A stretch of 64,000 bases of DNA from Candidatus Gastranaerophilales bacterium (lineage in GTDB: Bacteria; Cyanobacteriota; Vampirovibrionia; Gastranaerophilales; Gastranaerophilaceae). Shown piece by piece: positions 26,949 to 35,665 of this stretch. The stretch's first letter is position 1; every line of letters starts with the position of its first letter. The DNA lies in contig CANRGC010000001.1 in the NCBI GenBank assembly GCA_947630045.1, positions 62,001 through 126,000 on the forward strand. Direction: 5' to 3'. The notes beneath the pieces are model-generated. The model was not told where the DNA came from. It searched no databases and was given only the letters and a program-made list of their open reading frames with translations. A program made the translations under genes and the position numbers.

Positions 26949-26979
26949 AAAAAAAGACGCTTATTTTGTTTTAAGCGTC
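26949..26979 (-). terminator. Rho-independent terminator of the VKOR-queH operon
   Basis: GACGCTT (26956-26962) and AAGCGTC (26973-26979) pair around a 10-base loop. Seven A on the plus strand (26949-26955) give a T run only on the minus strand. It lies 160 bases beyond the queH stop; the stretch between holds nothing else recognisable. Confidence 0.65.
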
Positions 26980-27141
26980 GTAACGAAAAGAAAATTGTAG
27001 TATGAAAAAATAAATTTTTTGTCGTTTTCTCTAATATTGCGGTTAATTTAACCAACATTCAGATAAAACATGTAAAAGAAATTTGTTGCGAACAATTTTA
27101 GCACATTAAAAGAAATTTTTAAACCCCTTTTAATAAGGAGT

Positions 27142-27699
27142 TTAAGAGCTTTTTGCAGGTTTTATGCTAAATTCACACCCGCAATATTTTTGTCTGTACA
27201 TGCCAAAATCATACGCAATTTTTGATGTTTTTTTAAATCCGTCATGCTTTTTAAAATCAAATTCCATAAATTCAATATTTGTTCCCAAAACCGCAAGCCT
27301 TCCCATTTCAAAAATATCTTTGGAAACTTTATGAGGAGACACGGAAAGTGTAGTTGTGATTTTATCTATTTTAAGCTCAAGAGCCTTATTGACAGTGGCT
27401 TTTAGCCTGTAATAAAAACATTTTTTACACCTATCCGATTTTTCGGGCAAATTTTCATATCCACGCACACGGGAAAGAAAATCGTCGTGAGAATAACTTT
27501 CTTTTATAAGTTCAACATTATTTTTTGCGCAATATTTTTCAAGCTCAAGATATCTTCTTTCAAATTCACTTTCAGGATAAATATTTGAATTAAAAAAATA
27601 AACAACGGGCTCAAACCCAAGCTCCCTTAAGGCAATAAGCGGATATGAAAAACATACGCCACAGCATGCATGAATTAAAATTTTATTTTTGCTGTTCAT
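27142..27699 (-). CDS. queH: Epoxyqueuosine reductase, QueH type
   Basis: 185 residues of the former DUF208 family. QueH does the last step of queuosine synthesis in tRNA, reducing epoxyqueuosine. Cys pairs match the family: ILIHACCGVC (Cys12, Cys13), SDRCKKCFYYRL (Cys91, Cys94) and YRQKYCGC near the C-terminus, which hold an Fe-S cluster and redox Cys. It overlaps the VKOR-DsbA gene by 17 bases and so is translated from the same message. It is distinct from the cobalamin-dependent QueG. Confidence 0.93.
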   Translation of the reverse strand: MNSKNKILIHACCGVCFSYPLIALRELGFEPVVYFFNSNIYPESEFERRYLELEKYCAKNNVELIKESYSHDDFLSRVRGYENLPEKSDRCKKCFYYRLKATVNKALELKIDKITTTLSVSPHKVSKDIFEMGRLAVLGTNIEFMEFDFKKHDGFKKTSKIAYDFGMYRQKYCGCEFSIKPAKSS

Positions 27700-28876
27700 T
27701 TTTGTGTCTTATTCTTGATTGTTTAATTAATTCCTTGAGTTTGTAATCGGGAATAAAGCCCGAGTGCGGAATTCCGTCTATCATAAGTGTCGGAGTTGCA
27801 ACCATGCCTTCTCCGATACCTCTGTATACCTGATTTTCAAGATATTCTGCCGTTTTTGGAGAATATGCCGTTTTTTTAAGCTCATTCGGATCTAAGCCGA
27901 TTTGCTTAGCATACATCAATATTTCTTTTTCGGAATTTGGTCTTTTATTGTAAATGAGGCTGACCATTCCCCAATAATTGCCCTGTTCTTGAGCGGCAAG
28001 AGCATATTTTGCAAGAAGACAGGCTCCGGGGTGAATTTGGTGTCTTACAGTCGGGTTACACTCGCTATCAAGCGGAAAGTTAACATGGAATACGCCTACA
28101 TTTTTTTCTTCAAGAACAAGTTTATGCAAAACGATGTTCATATCTCTGCAAGAAGGGCACATAAAATCGCCAAAAATGTATATGCCTACATCTCCGTCAG
28201 GGTTACCGAGGTTATTTCCCGTAATTTGGTAGATGTTTTCTTTCATATTGTGAATTTCATCAAATGCCCTATCGAGTTTTAGTTTGGGAGCAAGTATTAA
28301 AGATTTTTGGAAAAAGCCTAAAAGGCACACAACAATAAGACATACAACAAGAAAAAGAGTTGTATATTCCCTGACACCCGAAATAAAGTCGAGCACCGTT
28401 GTTTTGATATCAGTTATAAAAAAGTCTTTCTTTACCGCACAAAGAGCGATTAAGAAATTTAAAATATAAGTACAGAAACACAAAATACATATTTTATGAA
28501 TTTCATGCAAAGAGATATATGCAAGGCTCATTGAACACAAAAAAGAGAAAAAGCCGATTGTTGCAATGTATGATTGAGGGTTTTTAAAAACGTTTAATAA
28601 CGGAAAGTTAATTTTTTCTCTGATTTTATCGACAAAATCAAGAAAAAGAAAAAGTAAATATAATATAACGCCCCAAATTGCAAGCGGAACGCCGAGAAAG
28701 AAGGCGTGTTTAGTTGAAGCAACACCGTCGCAATCAACTAAAGAATTAATGGAACAAAAGCTTTTTGCGGCGCCTTCAATAAAACTTGTTTTTATATATA
28801 TATAAATAAGATCAATGCTTAAAACAAGCCCGATTAAGCATAAAACCGCAATTACAATACGTTTTTTATTTGACAT
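27683..28876 (-). CDS. VKOR-DsbA fusion, disulfide-forming membrane protein
   Basis: 397 residues. N-terminal VKOR domain with four to five membrane helices, loop cysteines Cys41 and Cys49 and the quinone-reducing CILC motif at 130-133. After another helix (about 172-190) a DsbA/thioredoxin-like domain carries Cys240-Pro-Ser-Cys243 and the cis-Pro segment VATPTLMI. Family members oxidise periplasmic protein thiols and pass electrons to quinone, replacing DsbA plus DsbB in one chain. This form is common in cyanobacteria. AGAGGGA precedes the start. The Cys-rich exported GT8-like protein nearby is a possible client. Confidence 0.9.
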   Translation of the reverse strand: MSNKKRIVIAVLCLIGLVLSIDLIYIYIKTSFIEGAAKSFCSINSLVDCDGVASTKHAFFLGVPLAIWGVILYLLFLFLDFVDKIREKINFPLLNVFKNPQSYIATIGFFSFLCSMSLAYISLHEIHKICILCFCTYILNFLIALCAVKKDFFITDIKTTVLDFISGVREYTTLFLVVCLIVVCLLGFFQKSLILAPKLKLDRAFDEIHNMKENIYQITGNNLGNPDGDVGIYIFGDFMCPSCRDMNIVLHKLVLEEKNVGVFHVNFPLDSECNPTVRHQIHPGACLLAKYALAAQEQGNYWGMVSLIYNKRPNSEKEILMYAKQIGLDPNELKKTAYSPKTAEYLENQVYRGIGEGMVATPTLMIDGIPHSGFIPDYKLKELIKQSRIRHKNEQQK

Positions 28877-29183
28877 AATTTCCCTCTTATTAAAAAATGA
28901 ATATAATAATTATAGTTCAAAGTTTCATGTTTTTACAATTAATCTTTTTTATAAAAGCGGTACAAAATAGTGTAATTAAAGTTTTTCGGTTTTGTGTCGA
29001 TATTTTATAAAAAGTGTTGCAAAAACAGCGACTGCAACATTAATAAAGCAACTTTTAAAAGGGTATTAATTCATTAATGTAAAGTTATGTAACAATATAT
29101 ATAAAATATGATTTTCGTATATACTATTTGTTTTTATATTAATGTAAGTATCCTCTAAAAGAAAGATTAAAGGTGGTAAAAAA
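28877..29183. other. Intergenic stretch between divergent genes
   Basis: 307 bases of AT-rich sequence with no convincing gene. It must hold promoters for the VKOR-DsbA operon (minus) and the gene at 29184 (plus), but no single -35/-10 pair stands out. The one clear structure is a dyad, TGTTGCA at 29015-29021 and TGCAACA at 29033-29039, with 11 bases between, which could be a regulator site. Confidence 0.5.
29015..29039. promoter_or_regulatory. Dyad TGTTGCA-N11-TGCAACA, candidate operator
   Basis: A perfect 7-bp inverted repeat in the divergent intergenic region. Spacing of 18 bases between half-site starts (about two helical turns) suits a dimeric regulator. No T run follows, so it is not a terminator. 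Confidence 0.35.
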
Positions 29184-29972
29184 ATGGGTTTAGCAGCATC
29201 ACAAGCAAGAATTTTACTCTTGACGGCAAAGAATGATTCTCTTGAATTGCAAGCACAATTAATTTCAAATGAACGTTTACTTTTGTCTCAAGAACAAGAA
29301 GGCATTGCAAACAAGTATTCCGATGCAACAAGCAATACGGTTTACAAATGTCAGGTAAATGACCCTTCCGAAGATAATAAAAACGGGTCAACATCAAAAG
29401 TTATGACACTGGAGTCGTTAGCTGAATCATACAGCGGTGGCTCAGGCGAAAGAATTTACGTTAAATATGGCGACAAATACATCGGAGCTTCCGCAGTATA
29501 TGACCCTTCCAAAAAGGAACCTTGGTCAATAACATATTACAGCGCAGGCGCTGACGGAAAAAGCGAAAAAGAACTTAGCAGCGAAGACCCGCTTGTTACA
29601 GCTTTCAACAGCTCAGGTGCAAACAGCATTCTGCAAACACTTGCAAGAAATGAAAAAATTGAAATTTTCGTTGAAGCTCCCGCAACGGACAGCAGGGAAT
29701 CGAACAACGACGTTAACATCGGCGGCAAACAATACGTAAGAAAATCTCCCGAATCACTTACTAATGTTCACTCAGAATATTACACGGAAGATGACGCAGC
29801 AGCTCAGGCTGAATATCAAGCTGCAATGTCCAGAGTTAACACGCTTGATAAAAAACTTGAAAATAAATTAAATCAAGTTGAAACACAGAAAAAAGCAATC
29901 GAAAGTGAAATGGACTCAGTCAACCAAGTTATTAAATCAAACATTGAAAGAACCTTTAAATATTTCGGATAA
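29184..29972 (+). CDS. MGLAASQAR-type protein, lineage-specific, unknown function
   Basis: 262 residues. The N-terminal MGLAASQARILLLTAKNDSL followed by a helical Gln/Glu-rich segment is a form I associate with families found in gut relatives of cyanobacteria. The middle (about 60-190) is polar with Tyr/Gly/Ser-rich strands; the C-terminal 60 residues form a long helix (NTLDKKLENKLNQVETQKKA) with coiled-coil spacing. There is no Sec signal or membrane helix. AAAGGTGG precedes the ATG, and a terminator follows. Role unknown; a filament, surface or secreted structural part is conceivable. Confidence 0.7.
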   Translation: MGLAASQARILLLTAKNDSLELQAQLISNERLLLSQEQEGIANKYSDATSNTVYKCQVNDPSEDNKNGSTSKVMTLESLAESYSGGSGERIYVKYGDKYIGASAVYDPSKKEPWSITYYSAGADGKSEKELSSEDPLVTAFNSSGANSILQTLARNEKIEIFVEAPATDSRESNNDVNIGGKQYVRKSPESLTNVHSEYYTEDDAAAQAEYQAAMSRVNTLDKKLENKLNQVETQKKAIESEMDSVNQVIKSNIERTFKYFG

Positions 29973-30011
29973 ATAACACGCTAAATTAAACCCAATTTTT
30001 ACTTACATATA

Positions 30012-30043
30012 AAAAACCAAAGGCAAAAATGTCTTTGGTTTTT
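30012..30043. terminator. Bidirectional Rho-independent terminator
   Basis: AAAAACCAAAG (30012-30022) and CTTTGGTTTTT (30033-30043) enclose 10 bases. T runs occur on both strands, so it can end the gene at 29972 and convergent hisF, whose stop codon at 30042 overlaps the second arm. Confidence 0.88.
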
Positions 30044-30812
30044 ATTTTACAAGCCTTCTTGTTTGAATTCCCGCCTTTTGAAGCTCGTCTTTCAGTTTCA
30101 AAACGGGCAGAGTGTCATAATGAAAAATTGAAGCCGCAAGCGCAGCGTCCGCATTTGTTTTCTCAAAAACGTCAATAAAATGTTTTGAATAAGGTCCGGC
30201 GCCGCCTGAAGCGATGACGGGAATATTTACGGACTTTGAAACCAGATTTAACATATCAATATCAAAGCCTTTTTGGGTGCCGTCAAAATCCATTGAGGTT
30301 AACAAAATTTCACCGGCACCGAGTTCTTCAACTTGTTTTGCCCAATCAGCGAGTTTTAATCCTGTATTTTTCTTGCCGGCATTTATAAAAACATAAAAAT
30401 CATCATCACACCTTTTGGCGTCAATTGCGACAACAACGCACTGAGAACCGAAATATGAAGCGGCATTTGAAATTAAAGAGGGAGTTTTTACTGCGGCAGA
30501 ATTAATTGAAATCTTATCCGCTCCGGCTCTTAAAATTGCTTTAAAGTCTTCAATATCTGAAATTCCCCCACCCACAGTAAATGGAATAAAAATATTCTTT
30601 GAAACTTTTTCCACAAGCTCAACCACGGTTTTTCTTTTTTCGTTTGTTGCGGTTATATCAAGAAAAACAAGCTCGTCTGCGCCCGAGTTTGAATATTTTT
30701 TTGCAAGCTCAACGGCGTCTCCTGCATATTTCAGATTTTCAAAGTTTACCCCTTTTACGGTTTTTCCCTCTTTTACATCCAAACAGGGGATAATTCTTTT
30801 ACATGGCGACAT
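30042..30812 (-). CDS. hisF: Imidazole glycerol phosphate synthase, cyclase subunit
   Basis: 256 residues, TIM barrel. HisF joins ammonia from HisH with PRFAR to make IGP and AICAR in histidine synthesis. Catalytic Asp12 lies in [23 protein letters not shown] near 130 supplies the second Asp; phosphate sites are PFTVGGGI and PVIASGGAG. No other his gene is in the window. It starts one base after the stop of the GGDEF gene, so it is the last member of a three-gene operon with unrelated partners. Confidence 0.95.
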   Translation of the reverse strand: MSPCKRIIPCLDVKEGKTVKGVNFENLKYAGDAVELAKKYSNSGADELVFLDITATNEKRKTVVELVEKVSKNIFIPFTVGGGISDIEDFKAILRAGADKISINSAAVKTPSLISNAASYFGSQCVVVAIDAKRCDDDFYVFINAGKKNTGLKLADWAKQVEELGAGEILLTSMDFDGTQKGFDIDMLNLVSKSVNIPVIASGGAGPYSKHFIDVFEKTNADAALAASIFHYDTLPVLKLKDELQKAGIQTRRLVK

Positions 30813-30813
30813 T

Positions 30814-31686
30814 TTAAAATCCCAGATTTAATTTTGAGAATTGAATTATTTGGTTTTTGCCGCTTTGTTTTGCGTTATAGAGGGCATGTTCGGCATATCT
30901 TATTATTGTGTTGGAATTTTCTTCAACGTTTTCCAAAAAGGGATAACTTGAAATTCCGCCCGAAATTGTTATCGGGTGGCGTTCTTCTTCATGAGCCGGA
31001 ATAAATTCCATTTTTTCAATATCACGTCTGAAACGTTCGGCAAAAATAAACGCCTGAGATTCTGAAGTGTTGGGAAGAATAAGCAAAAATTCTTCATCCC
31101 CGTATCTTGTCAAAACATCTTCTTTTCTGATAAGCGCTTTCAACATGTCGGCGATTTTTTTAAGCAAAATATCGCCCCAGTCATAGCCATACATATCATT
31201 AACGGTTTTGAAAAAGTCAATATCGATTAAAAGACAAGAAAGGTCTGTGCCATAACGTTTTGAACGGGAAATTTCGGCGTCTAATCTGGCATGTAAATAT
31301 TTTCTGTTATAAAGCCCCGTAAGTTCATCCGTCACGGAAACTCTTGATAAAGAAAGCTTATATTCAACCGCCCTTACGATTGATTGATATCTGATTTTTA
31401 ATTCAAGAGGGTTAATCGGCTTTAGAATATAGTCGTATGTGATTGCACGAACGGTCATATCAGAAACTTCATCCGCCGCAATTAAAACGCCGCAATCAAA
31501 TTTTGTAACCATTGCCAAATTTTTAATTTCATCAAGGGGCATATCAAGCACAATAACCCCCGCATTAAGCGTTTTATATTCGGAAAGTTTTGAAGAATCT
31601 TCTACCCTGATATCATTATCGTCGAGGTTAGAAAGCATTTCGGCAATAGAAGAACTTTTATTTTTTGAATAAACAACTACATTCAT
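30814..31686 (-). CDS. Receiver-like GGDEF protein with altered GDEEF motif
   Basis: 290 residues. The N-terminal 110 resemble a receiver: Asp48 (VIVLDMP) and Lys89-Pro90 (ILKP) remain, but the acidic pair expected near residues 8-9 is missing (VVVYSKNK), so phosphorylation is doubtful. The GGDEF domain (about 115-285) has [19 protein letters not shown] and an RxxD inhibitory-type site (RKED, 187-190). The active-site loop reads RYGDEEF (194-200), so GGDEF has become GDEEF; loss of the second Gly may impair GTP binding. It may be a poor or inactive diguanylate cyclase that binds c-di-GMP. AAGGAG supports the ATG. Confidence 0.85.
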   Translation of the reverse strand: MNVVVYSKNKSSSIAEMLSNLDDNDIRVEDSSKLSEYKTLNAGVIVLDMPLDEIKNLAMVTKFDCGVLIAADEVSDMTVRAITYDYILKPINPLELKIRYQSIVRAVEYKLSLSRVSVTDELTGLYNRKYLHARLDAEISRSKRYGTDLSCLLIDIDFFKTVNDMYGYDWGDILLKKIADMLKALIRKEDVLTRYGDEEFLLILPNTSESQAFIFAERFRRDIEKMEFIPAHEEERHPITISGGISSYPFLENVEENSNTIIRYAEHALYNAKQSGKNQIIQFSKLNLGF

Positions 31687-31696
31687 ATTTAACTCC

Positions 31697-32050
31697 TTAA
31701 TTAGCGTCTAAGACCATATCAGTAACTCTGTATCTCGGAACTTGTATTTTTGAATTTTCGGTTTTAAAGATAACATAAAATCTGTCAACATAAATAATTC
31801 TGCACGCAGTTTTCTCATATCCGCCCAAAATCGGATATTTTCTGTATGAGATGTAATCGCCGAAAAAATCATCTTTTTTTGAGCGAACAACCGAATAATC
31901 AACTCCGCCCGATGAAATTTGTATAAGACCATCCGTAACAGCTTGAATTCTTCCGGATAAGGATGAACCGTTTGCATGCACCTCATCGGTTGCAAATGAG
32001 GGTAAAATTATAAAAGAAAAAATTATAAATAAAATGTATATTTTTTTCAT
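31697..32050 (-). CDS. Small exported protein, unknown function
   Basis: 117 residues with a 20-residue signal peptide (MKKIYILFIIFSFIILPSFA). The mature part looks beta-rich (GRIQAVTDGLIQISSGGVDYSVV; RIIYVDRFYVIFKTENSKI), as in small SH3- or OB-like barrels. No known domain is recognised. Ten bases separate it from the GGDEF gene downstream in the same operon. Its promoter region faces the beta-lactamase-fold gene. Confidence 0.65.
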   Translation of the reverse strand: MKKIYILFIIFSFIILPSFATDEVHANGSSLSGRIQAVTDGLIQISSGGVDYSVVRSKKDDFFGDYISYRKYPILGGYEKTACRIIYVDRFYVIFKTENSKIQVPRYRVTDMVLDAN

Positions 32051-32146
32051 AAAACAAAGTATATCATGTTTTCAGCCAATAGTTAAGGCTTCTTTATCAA
32101 CTAAATAGTTTAAATATTTAATAAAAAATGCCCGCAAAAATAAAAT

Positions 32147-32156
32147 TTGCTATATT
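32147..32156 (+). promoter_or_regulatory. Extended -10 promoter, leaderless
   Basis: TTTGC directly followed by TATATT (32151-32156) gives a TGnTATATT extended -10. The ATG at 32163 begins six bases after it, with no SD between. Confidence 0.5.
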
Positions 32157-32162
32157 GTAAGT

Positions 32163-33338
32163 ATGCAAAACTTAAACTATTCCTTAAACACAAAACATAA
32201 TTACGTTCAAAACAACACTGCAACAGTTATTCCATATCAAAAAAAATATGAAATAAAGCCTGAGCATAAAAAATTAAAAACCAAACAAAAAGAAAAGAAA
32301 AACTCTTTTGTTTCGTTTTGTTTCTGGGGAATAGTTATGACACTTTCGCTTTCGGTTTGTTTTGAGAATTTTCTTTTTCCCGTATATATAAACAGGGTGA
32401 AAAATCAAAATTTAAATTTTGACGCAAAAGAAGTTTACGCCCCGACACTCAAATATATAAACAATTTAAACTTTCTCGGGGAAAACCTTTTGGCTCCGGT
32501 TCCCGTAAAGGGAAAAGAAAAAATTGCTCCGATAATATCAAACGGAGAAATTACCCCGTTAAAAAACGAAATTGAAGGAATTTTATCAAACTATAAAAAT
32601 ATGCATGCGGGCATTTTTGTTTATGATTATACAACGGGAAAAACCGTGGAAATTAACTCTGATGAAGTTTTTCCTTCCGCAAGTATTATAAAAATTCCCG
32701 TTCTTTTAGATTTATTTAACCGTTCAAAAAATTTGGAAAAAGAGGGTTTTGCACCGATTGACCTTGATAAAAAATTAACTTTTACCGAAGCTCACAGAAC
32801 CGAAGGCTCGGGAAAATTACAGTTTACAAAGGCAGACACTGACTATTCGCTTGATTATCTTGCAAAAATTATGATAAGACAGTCTGATAATTCCGCCACA
32901 AATATGCTTGTTGAAGAAATCGGCGGAATTGGTGAATTGAATTCGTCATTGCGCCATTGGGGCTTTTCAAAAACTCAAATGTCAAACTGGCTTCCCGATT
33001 TAAGGGGAACAAACACAACCACCCCGAAAGACATTTCAACAATGTTATATAACATTGATAACCAAAAATTTATTCCGATATCATCAAGTGCAAACATAAA
33101 AGAGTATATGTCAAAAGTTGAAAACAGAACTTTAATAAAATCTCAAATGCCTGATGATGTTGTTTTGGTTCATAAAACGGGCGATATAGGAACAATGCTC
33201 GGAGATGCTGGAATTATATTTACCCCAAGCGGCAAAAGATTTATTTTAACTATTATGGTTAAGCGCCCGCACAACGATTATGGCGCAAGAGAGCTTATTC
33301 AAAAAGTTTCAAAAGCGGTTTATAATTCTTTAAGCTGA
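32163..33338 (+). CDS. Membrane-anchored beta-lactamase-fold serine hydrolase
   Basis: 391 residues. A basic cytoplasmic stretch, one membrane helix (about 52-75, FCFWGIVMTLSLSVCF), then a periplasmic class A beta-lactamase-like domain (about 135-391). The catalytic set is Ser174-x-x-Lys177 (SIIK), Ser241-Asp242-Asn243, and Lys338-Thr-Gly. The omega-loop position that holds deacylating Glu166 in true class A enzymes (WEPELN) reads WLPDLR, so that Glu is absent. The protein is therefore more likely a peptidoglycan carboxypeptidase or penicillin-binding relative than a resistance enzyme. Similar chains occur in cyanobacteria. It stands alone. Confidence 0.85.
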   Translation: MQNLNYSLNTKHNYVQNNTATVIPYQKKYEIKPEHKKLKTKQKEKKNSFVSFCFWGIVMTLSLSVCFENFLFPVYINRVKNQNLNFDAKEVYAPTLKYINNLNFLGENLLAPVPVKGKEKIAPIISNGEITPLKNEIEGILSNYKNMHAGIFVYDYTTGKTVEINSDEVFPSASIIKIPVLLDLFNRSKNLEKEGFAPIDLDKKLTFTEAHRTEGSGKLQFTKADTDYSLDYLAKIMIRQSDNSATNMLVEEIGGIGELNSSLRHWGFSKTQMSNWLPDLRGTNTTTPKDISTMLYNIDNQKFIPISSSANIKEYMSKVENRTLIKSQMPDDVVLVHKTGDIGTMLGDAGIIFTPSGKRFILTIMVKRPHNDYGARELIQKVSKAVYNSLS

Positions 33339-33341
33339 TTT

Positions 33342-33641
33342 TTATTTATGATGACATTCGCACTCGTCGTCTTCGCAAAAACATCCGTCATCGGATATTA
33401 TTTTTGCAACCGTATCAAACTCTTCATCGTCCTCAATCATTTCAAAGGAATAATCTTCGCCGTCTTTTTTAAGGCGCATTAAAACAACTTCTGCATCTTC
33501 GTCGTCTTCATCTTCATCGGCGGCAATCAAAAGTGCATAGTCCATGTCATTTACGGAAACAATATCCAAAATTTTTAATTCGATTTCTTCACCGTTTTCA
33601 CCAACTGTCTTAATTATTTGCGGTTCGTTTTCTTTAGCCAT
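33342..33641 (-). CDS. DUF1292-like acidic protein with Cys/His-rich tail
   Basis: 99 residues. The core (about 8-80: EIELKILDIVSVNDMDYALL, then EVVLMRLKKDGEDYSFEMIED) matches the small beta-rich DUF1292 family found near ruvX in Firmicutes. The last 17 residues contain four Cys and two His in CFCEDDECECHHK, a likely metal site not usual in the family. The start overlaps the ruvX stop by 8 bases and AGGAGAGC supports the ATG. Last gene of the dciA-ruvX operon. Function of the family is unknown. Confidence 0.78.
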   Translation of the reverse strand: MAKENEPQIIKTVGENGEEIELKILDIVSVNDMDYALLIAADEDEDDEDAEVVLMRLKKDGEDYSFEMIEDDEEFDTVAKIISDDGCFCEDDECECHHK

Positions 33642-34053
33642 TTTGCTCTCCTAAATATGATTGTAAAATTAAACAGGCTGCCTTGGCATCCACCAGCCCT
33701 TTATTTTTTGTATACTTCTTTTTTTCTTTTTTTAAAATTTCTTCAGCTTCAAAAGAAGTCAGTCTTTCATCTTTATATATTATTTCATAAAATTTTTCCA
33801 ATTTTGACATAAATTTTAAAGTTTTTTGGGCTTGAAAACCAAGCGTGCCGTCCATATTATACGGAAGACCCGCTACTATTTTTTTTACATTATAAGTTTG
33901 ACAGTATTTTTTTATTTCTTCAATCGCCATATCGTCCGTAACCCTTAAGATAACCCCAAGCGCAGAAGAAAAAAGCCCGAACGGGTCGGAAATTGCAACG
34001 CCTATTCTTTTTTCGCCAATATCAAGCCCGAGAATTCTATCTTTAATTTCCAC
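33634..34053 (-). CDS. ruvX: RuvX/YqgF putative Holliday-junction resolvase
   Basis: 139 residues, RNase H-like fold. LGLDIGEKRIGVAISD at 8-23 carries the first catalytic Asp; VAGLPYNMDGTLGFQA and DERLTSFEAEEIL follow, and VDAKAACLILQSYL near the end gives the last Asp. YqgF acts in 16S rRNA 5-prime maturation and perhaps recombination. It overlaps the alpha-solenoid gene by 11 bases and the DUF1292-like gene by 8, so it is translationally coupled on both sides. Confidence 0.93.
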   Translation of the reverse strand: MEIKDRILGLDIGEKRIGVAISDPFGLFSSALGVILRVTDDMAIEEIKKYCQTYNVKKIVAGLPYNMDGTLGFQAQKTLKFMSKLEKFYEIIYKDERLTSFEAEEILKKEKKKYTKNKGLVDAKAACLILQSYLGEQNG

Positions 34054-35665
34054 TTTTTGTCACCCAATTTTTTTCGATGTAATCAATAATAAGGTCAGTA
34101 TTTTCATATTTAAGGGGGGAATTTTTCTTTAAAATAAGCCCTTTTGCATCCATAAAAATTTTTGAAGAAAGACAGTGTTCATATATACTTTTTTTGAGTA
34201 TTTCTTTCAAAAACGCTTTTAAATCGCTTTCGTTCAGCATAATTGAATAATAAATATCGGCAAGATTTTCTTGATTGTTGTTTTTTAAAAAATGCGCAAG
34301 GAATAAAATTCTGTGTTTTATTAAAGATGACAAAAGCTTGTCGGAAGAATAAGTTTCTATAAGTTTTTCGATTTCATAGACATTATTTTTGTTGTAAAGC
34401 ATAACTTGTTTAATAAAATTTGAATAGCTGAGGTTGTTTTTTGAATATCTGAAAAACCAGTTTTCAATATATTTTGAACCGTAAGCCGCCTTTATTTTAA
34501 GTTCGTTTAATTCAACCTTTTTTAAGCCTTCTTTTAACATGTCAAAAAGTTTTTTTTCGCTTGAAATAACATCTTCTATGGCTCTTTGCCAGCAAAAATA
34601 TTCATAAGGGATATTCTTGTTTAAAGAAATTCTTCTCATTGTAAGCTCCTCAAGAATTGTTTTTGCACAAGCGGGGCTTATATAAATTTGTTCAAAAGTA
34701 TCGTTAAAAAATCTTTCCATTATTGAGTTATAGTCGTTTTCTGTTATTTTGGAAAACCCGAAACAGGAAAAAGGACCGATTTCCGCATTTATGGCAATAA
34801 AAAGAACGGTATAGGCATTATTTTTTGATTTTCTTGAAATAACGAGAGAAAAGTTAGAGTTTCCGTCAGGAATTGAAGCCCTGACAACGGGCTCATCCAG
34901 TTCACACAAAAGATTTTTATAAAAATTCTGCAAGTTTTCTTTTGAAAAAAGTCCCTGCATGGAAAGTTTTCTATACATTTTAGACGCCTTTTGAGAAACC
35001 TTTTTATCTTTATTAAAAGAAAGATATTTTAGCGCCCTGTACAAAAACAATGACTTATTTTGTTTTAATTCTTCAAGACAAAACAAAATGTTTTCAACAT
35101 CCGTTTCGCCAAGCATAACCAGCGACAATATATTTGCCAGCTCATCGTCCTCAAAATCTTCAATAACGGATGTTAAAAGATCAATTCTTTCATCTTTTGA
35201 AGTTGAAAAATAAAAATCAAGAAAGTCTATTTGCGCTTCACAGTCTGTTTTTGCGCTTTCAAGAAATCTTTTTGTTTCTCTGTGAATTGCTTCTTTGGGG
35301 TTAGAAAGGTAAGAATCAATTTCGCCGGTATGAAAGTTTACCCCGATACTTGTAAGAACATTTATAAGAAAAAATTTCTTTTCGTCTTTTACTCTTTTTG
35401 ATTTCAATTCTTCAAGAATAAATTCCAAAAACTTCTTCGGACAAAGCTTATGCGCAACAGCAAGAAGGGTGCTTGCGGTTTTTTGATTTTTATAGTCAAT
35501 TTCTTTAATTAAAAGTTGAGAAACAAATTCAAAATCGGCGTCTTTAATTTTTTTAATTTTTAAAAAAAAATCGTTCGCTATATCATCATCAATTGCGCTG
35601 AGTTTTTGAAGAGGTTCCAAAAGCTCAAAAATAATTGCTTTAAGGCGGAATTTATTTAAAGGCAT
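34043..35665 (-). CDS. Alpha-solenoid (HEAT-like) protein, unknown function
   Basis: 540 residues, almost wholly helical. The first 260 residues show repeated helix pairs of HEAT type (FVSQLLIKEIDYKNQKTAST; SLVMLGETDVENILFCLEEL). A central beta-containing part follows (about 265-340: FSLVISRKSKNNAYTVLFIA), then helices again. No nuclease or ATPase motif is visible. It sits between the ClpX-type zinc finger gene (no gap) and ruvX (11-base overlap), which suggests a role with DNA replication or proteolysis factors. I do not recognise the family. Confidence 0.7.
   Translation of the reverse strand: MPLNKFRLKAIIFELLEPLQKLSAIDDDIANDFFLKIKKIKDADFEFVSQLLIKEIDYKNQKTASTLLAVAHKLCPKKFLEFILEELKSKRVKDEKKFFLINVLTSIGVNFHTGEIDSYLSNPKEAIHRETKRFLESAKTDCEAQIDFLDFYFSTSKDERIDLLTSVIEDFEDDELANILSLVMLGETDVENILFCLEELKQNKSLFLYRALKYLSFNKDKKVSQKASKMYRKLSMQGLFSKENLQNFYKNLLCELDEPVVRASIPDGNSNFSLVISRKSKNNAYTVLFIAINAEIGPFSCFGFSKITENDYNSIMERFFNDTFEQIYISPACAKTILEELTMRRISLNKNIPYEYFCWQRAIEDVISSEKKLFDMLKEGLKKVELNELKIKAAYGSKYIENWFFRYSKNNLSYSNFIKQVMLYNKNNVYEIEKLIETYSSDKLLSSLIKHRILFLAHFLKNNNQENLADIYYSIMLNESDLKAFLKEILKKSIYEHCLSSKIFMDAKGLILKKNSPLKYENTDLIIDYIEKNWVTKSGN

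Noticed and set aside
26855-27058. 67-codon minus-strand frame ending in a SVPERIRTSDIHLRRVTFYP-type sequence
   Set aside because: It is the antisense of the tRNA-Arg gene; this translation is a well-known artefact of tRNA sequence.
29075-29110. TAAAGTTA upstream of the MGLAASQAR gene as a FliA -35
   Set aside because: No CCGAT-type -10 follows; the downstream sequence is only AT-rich.
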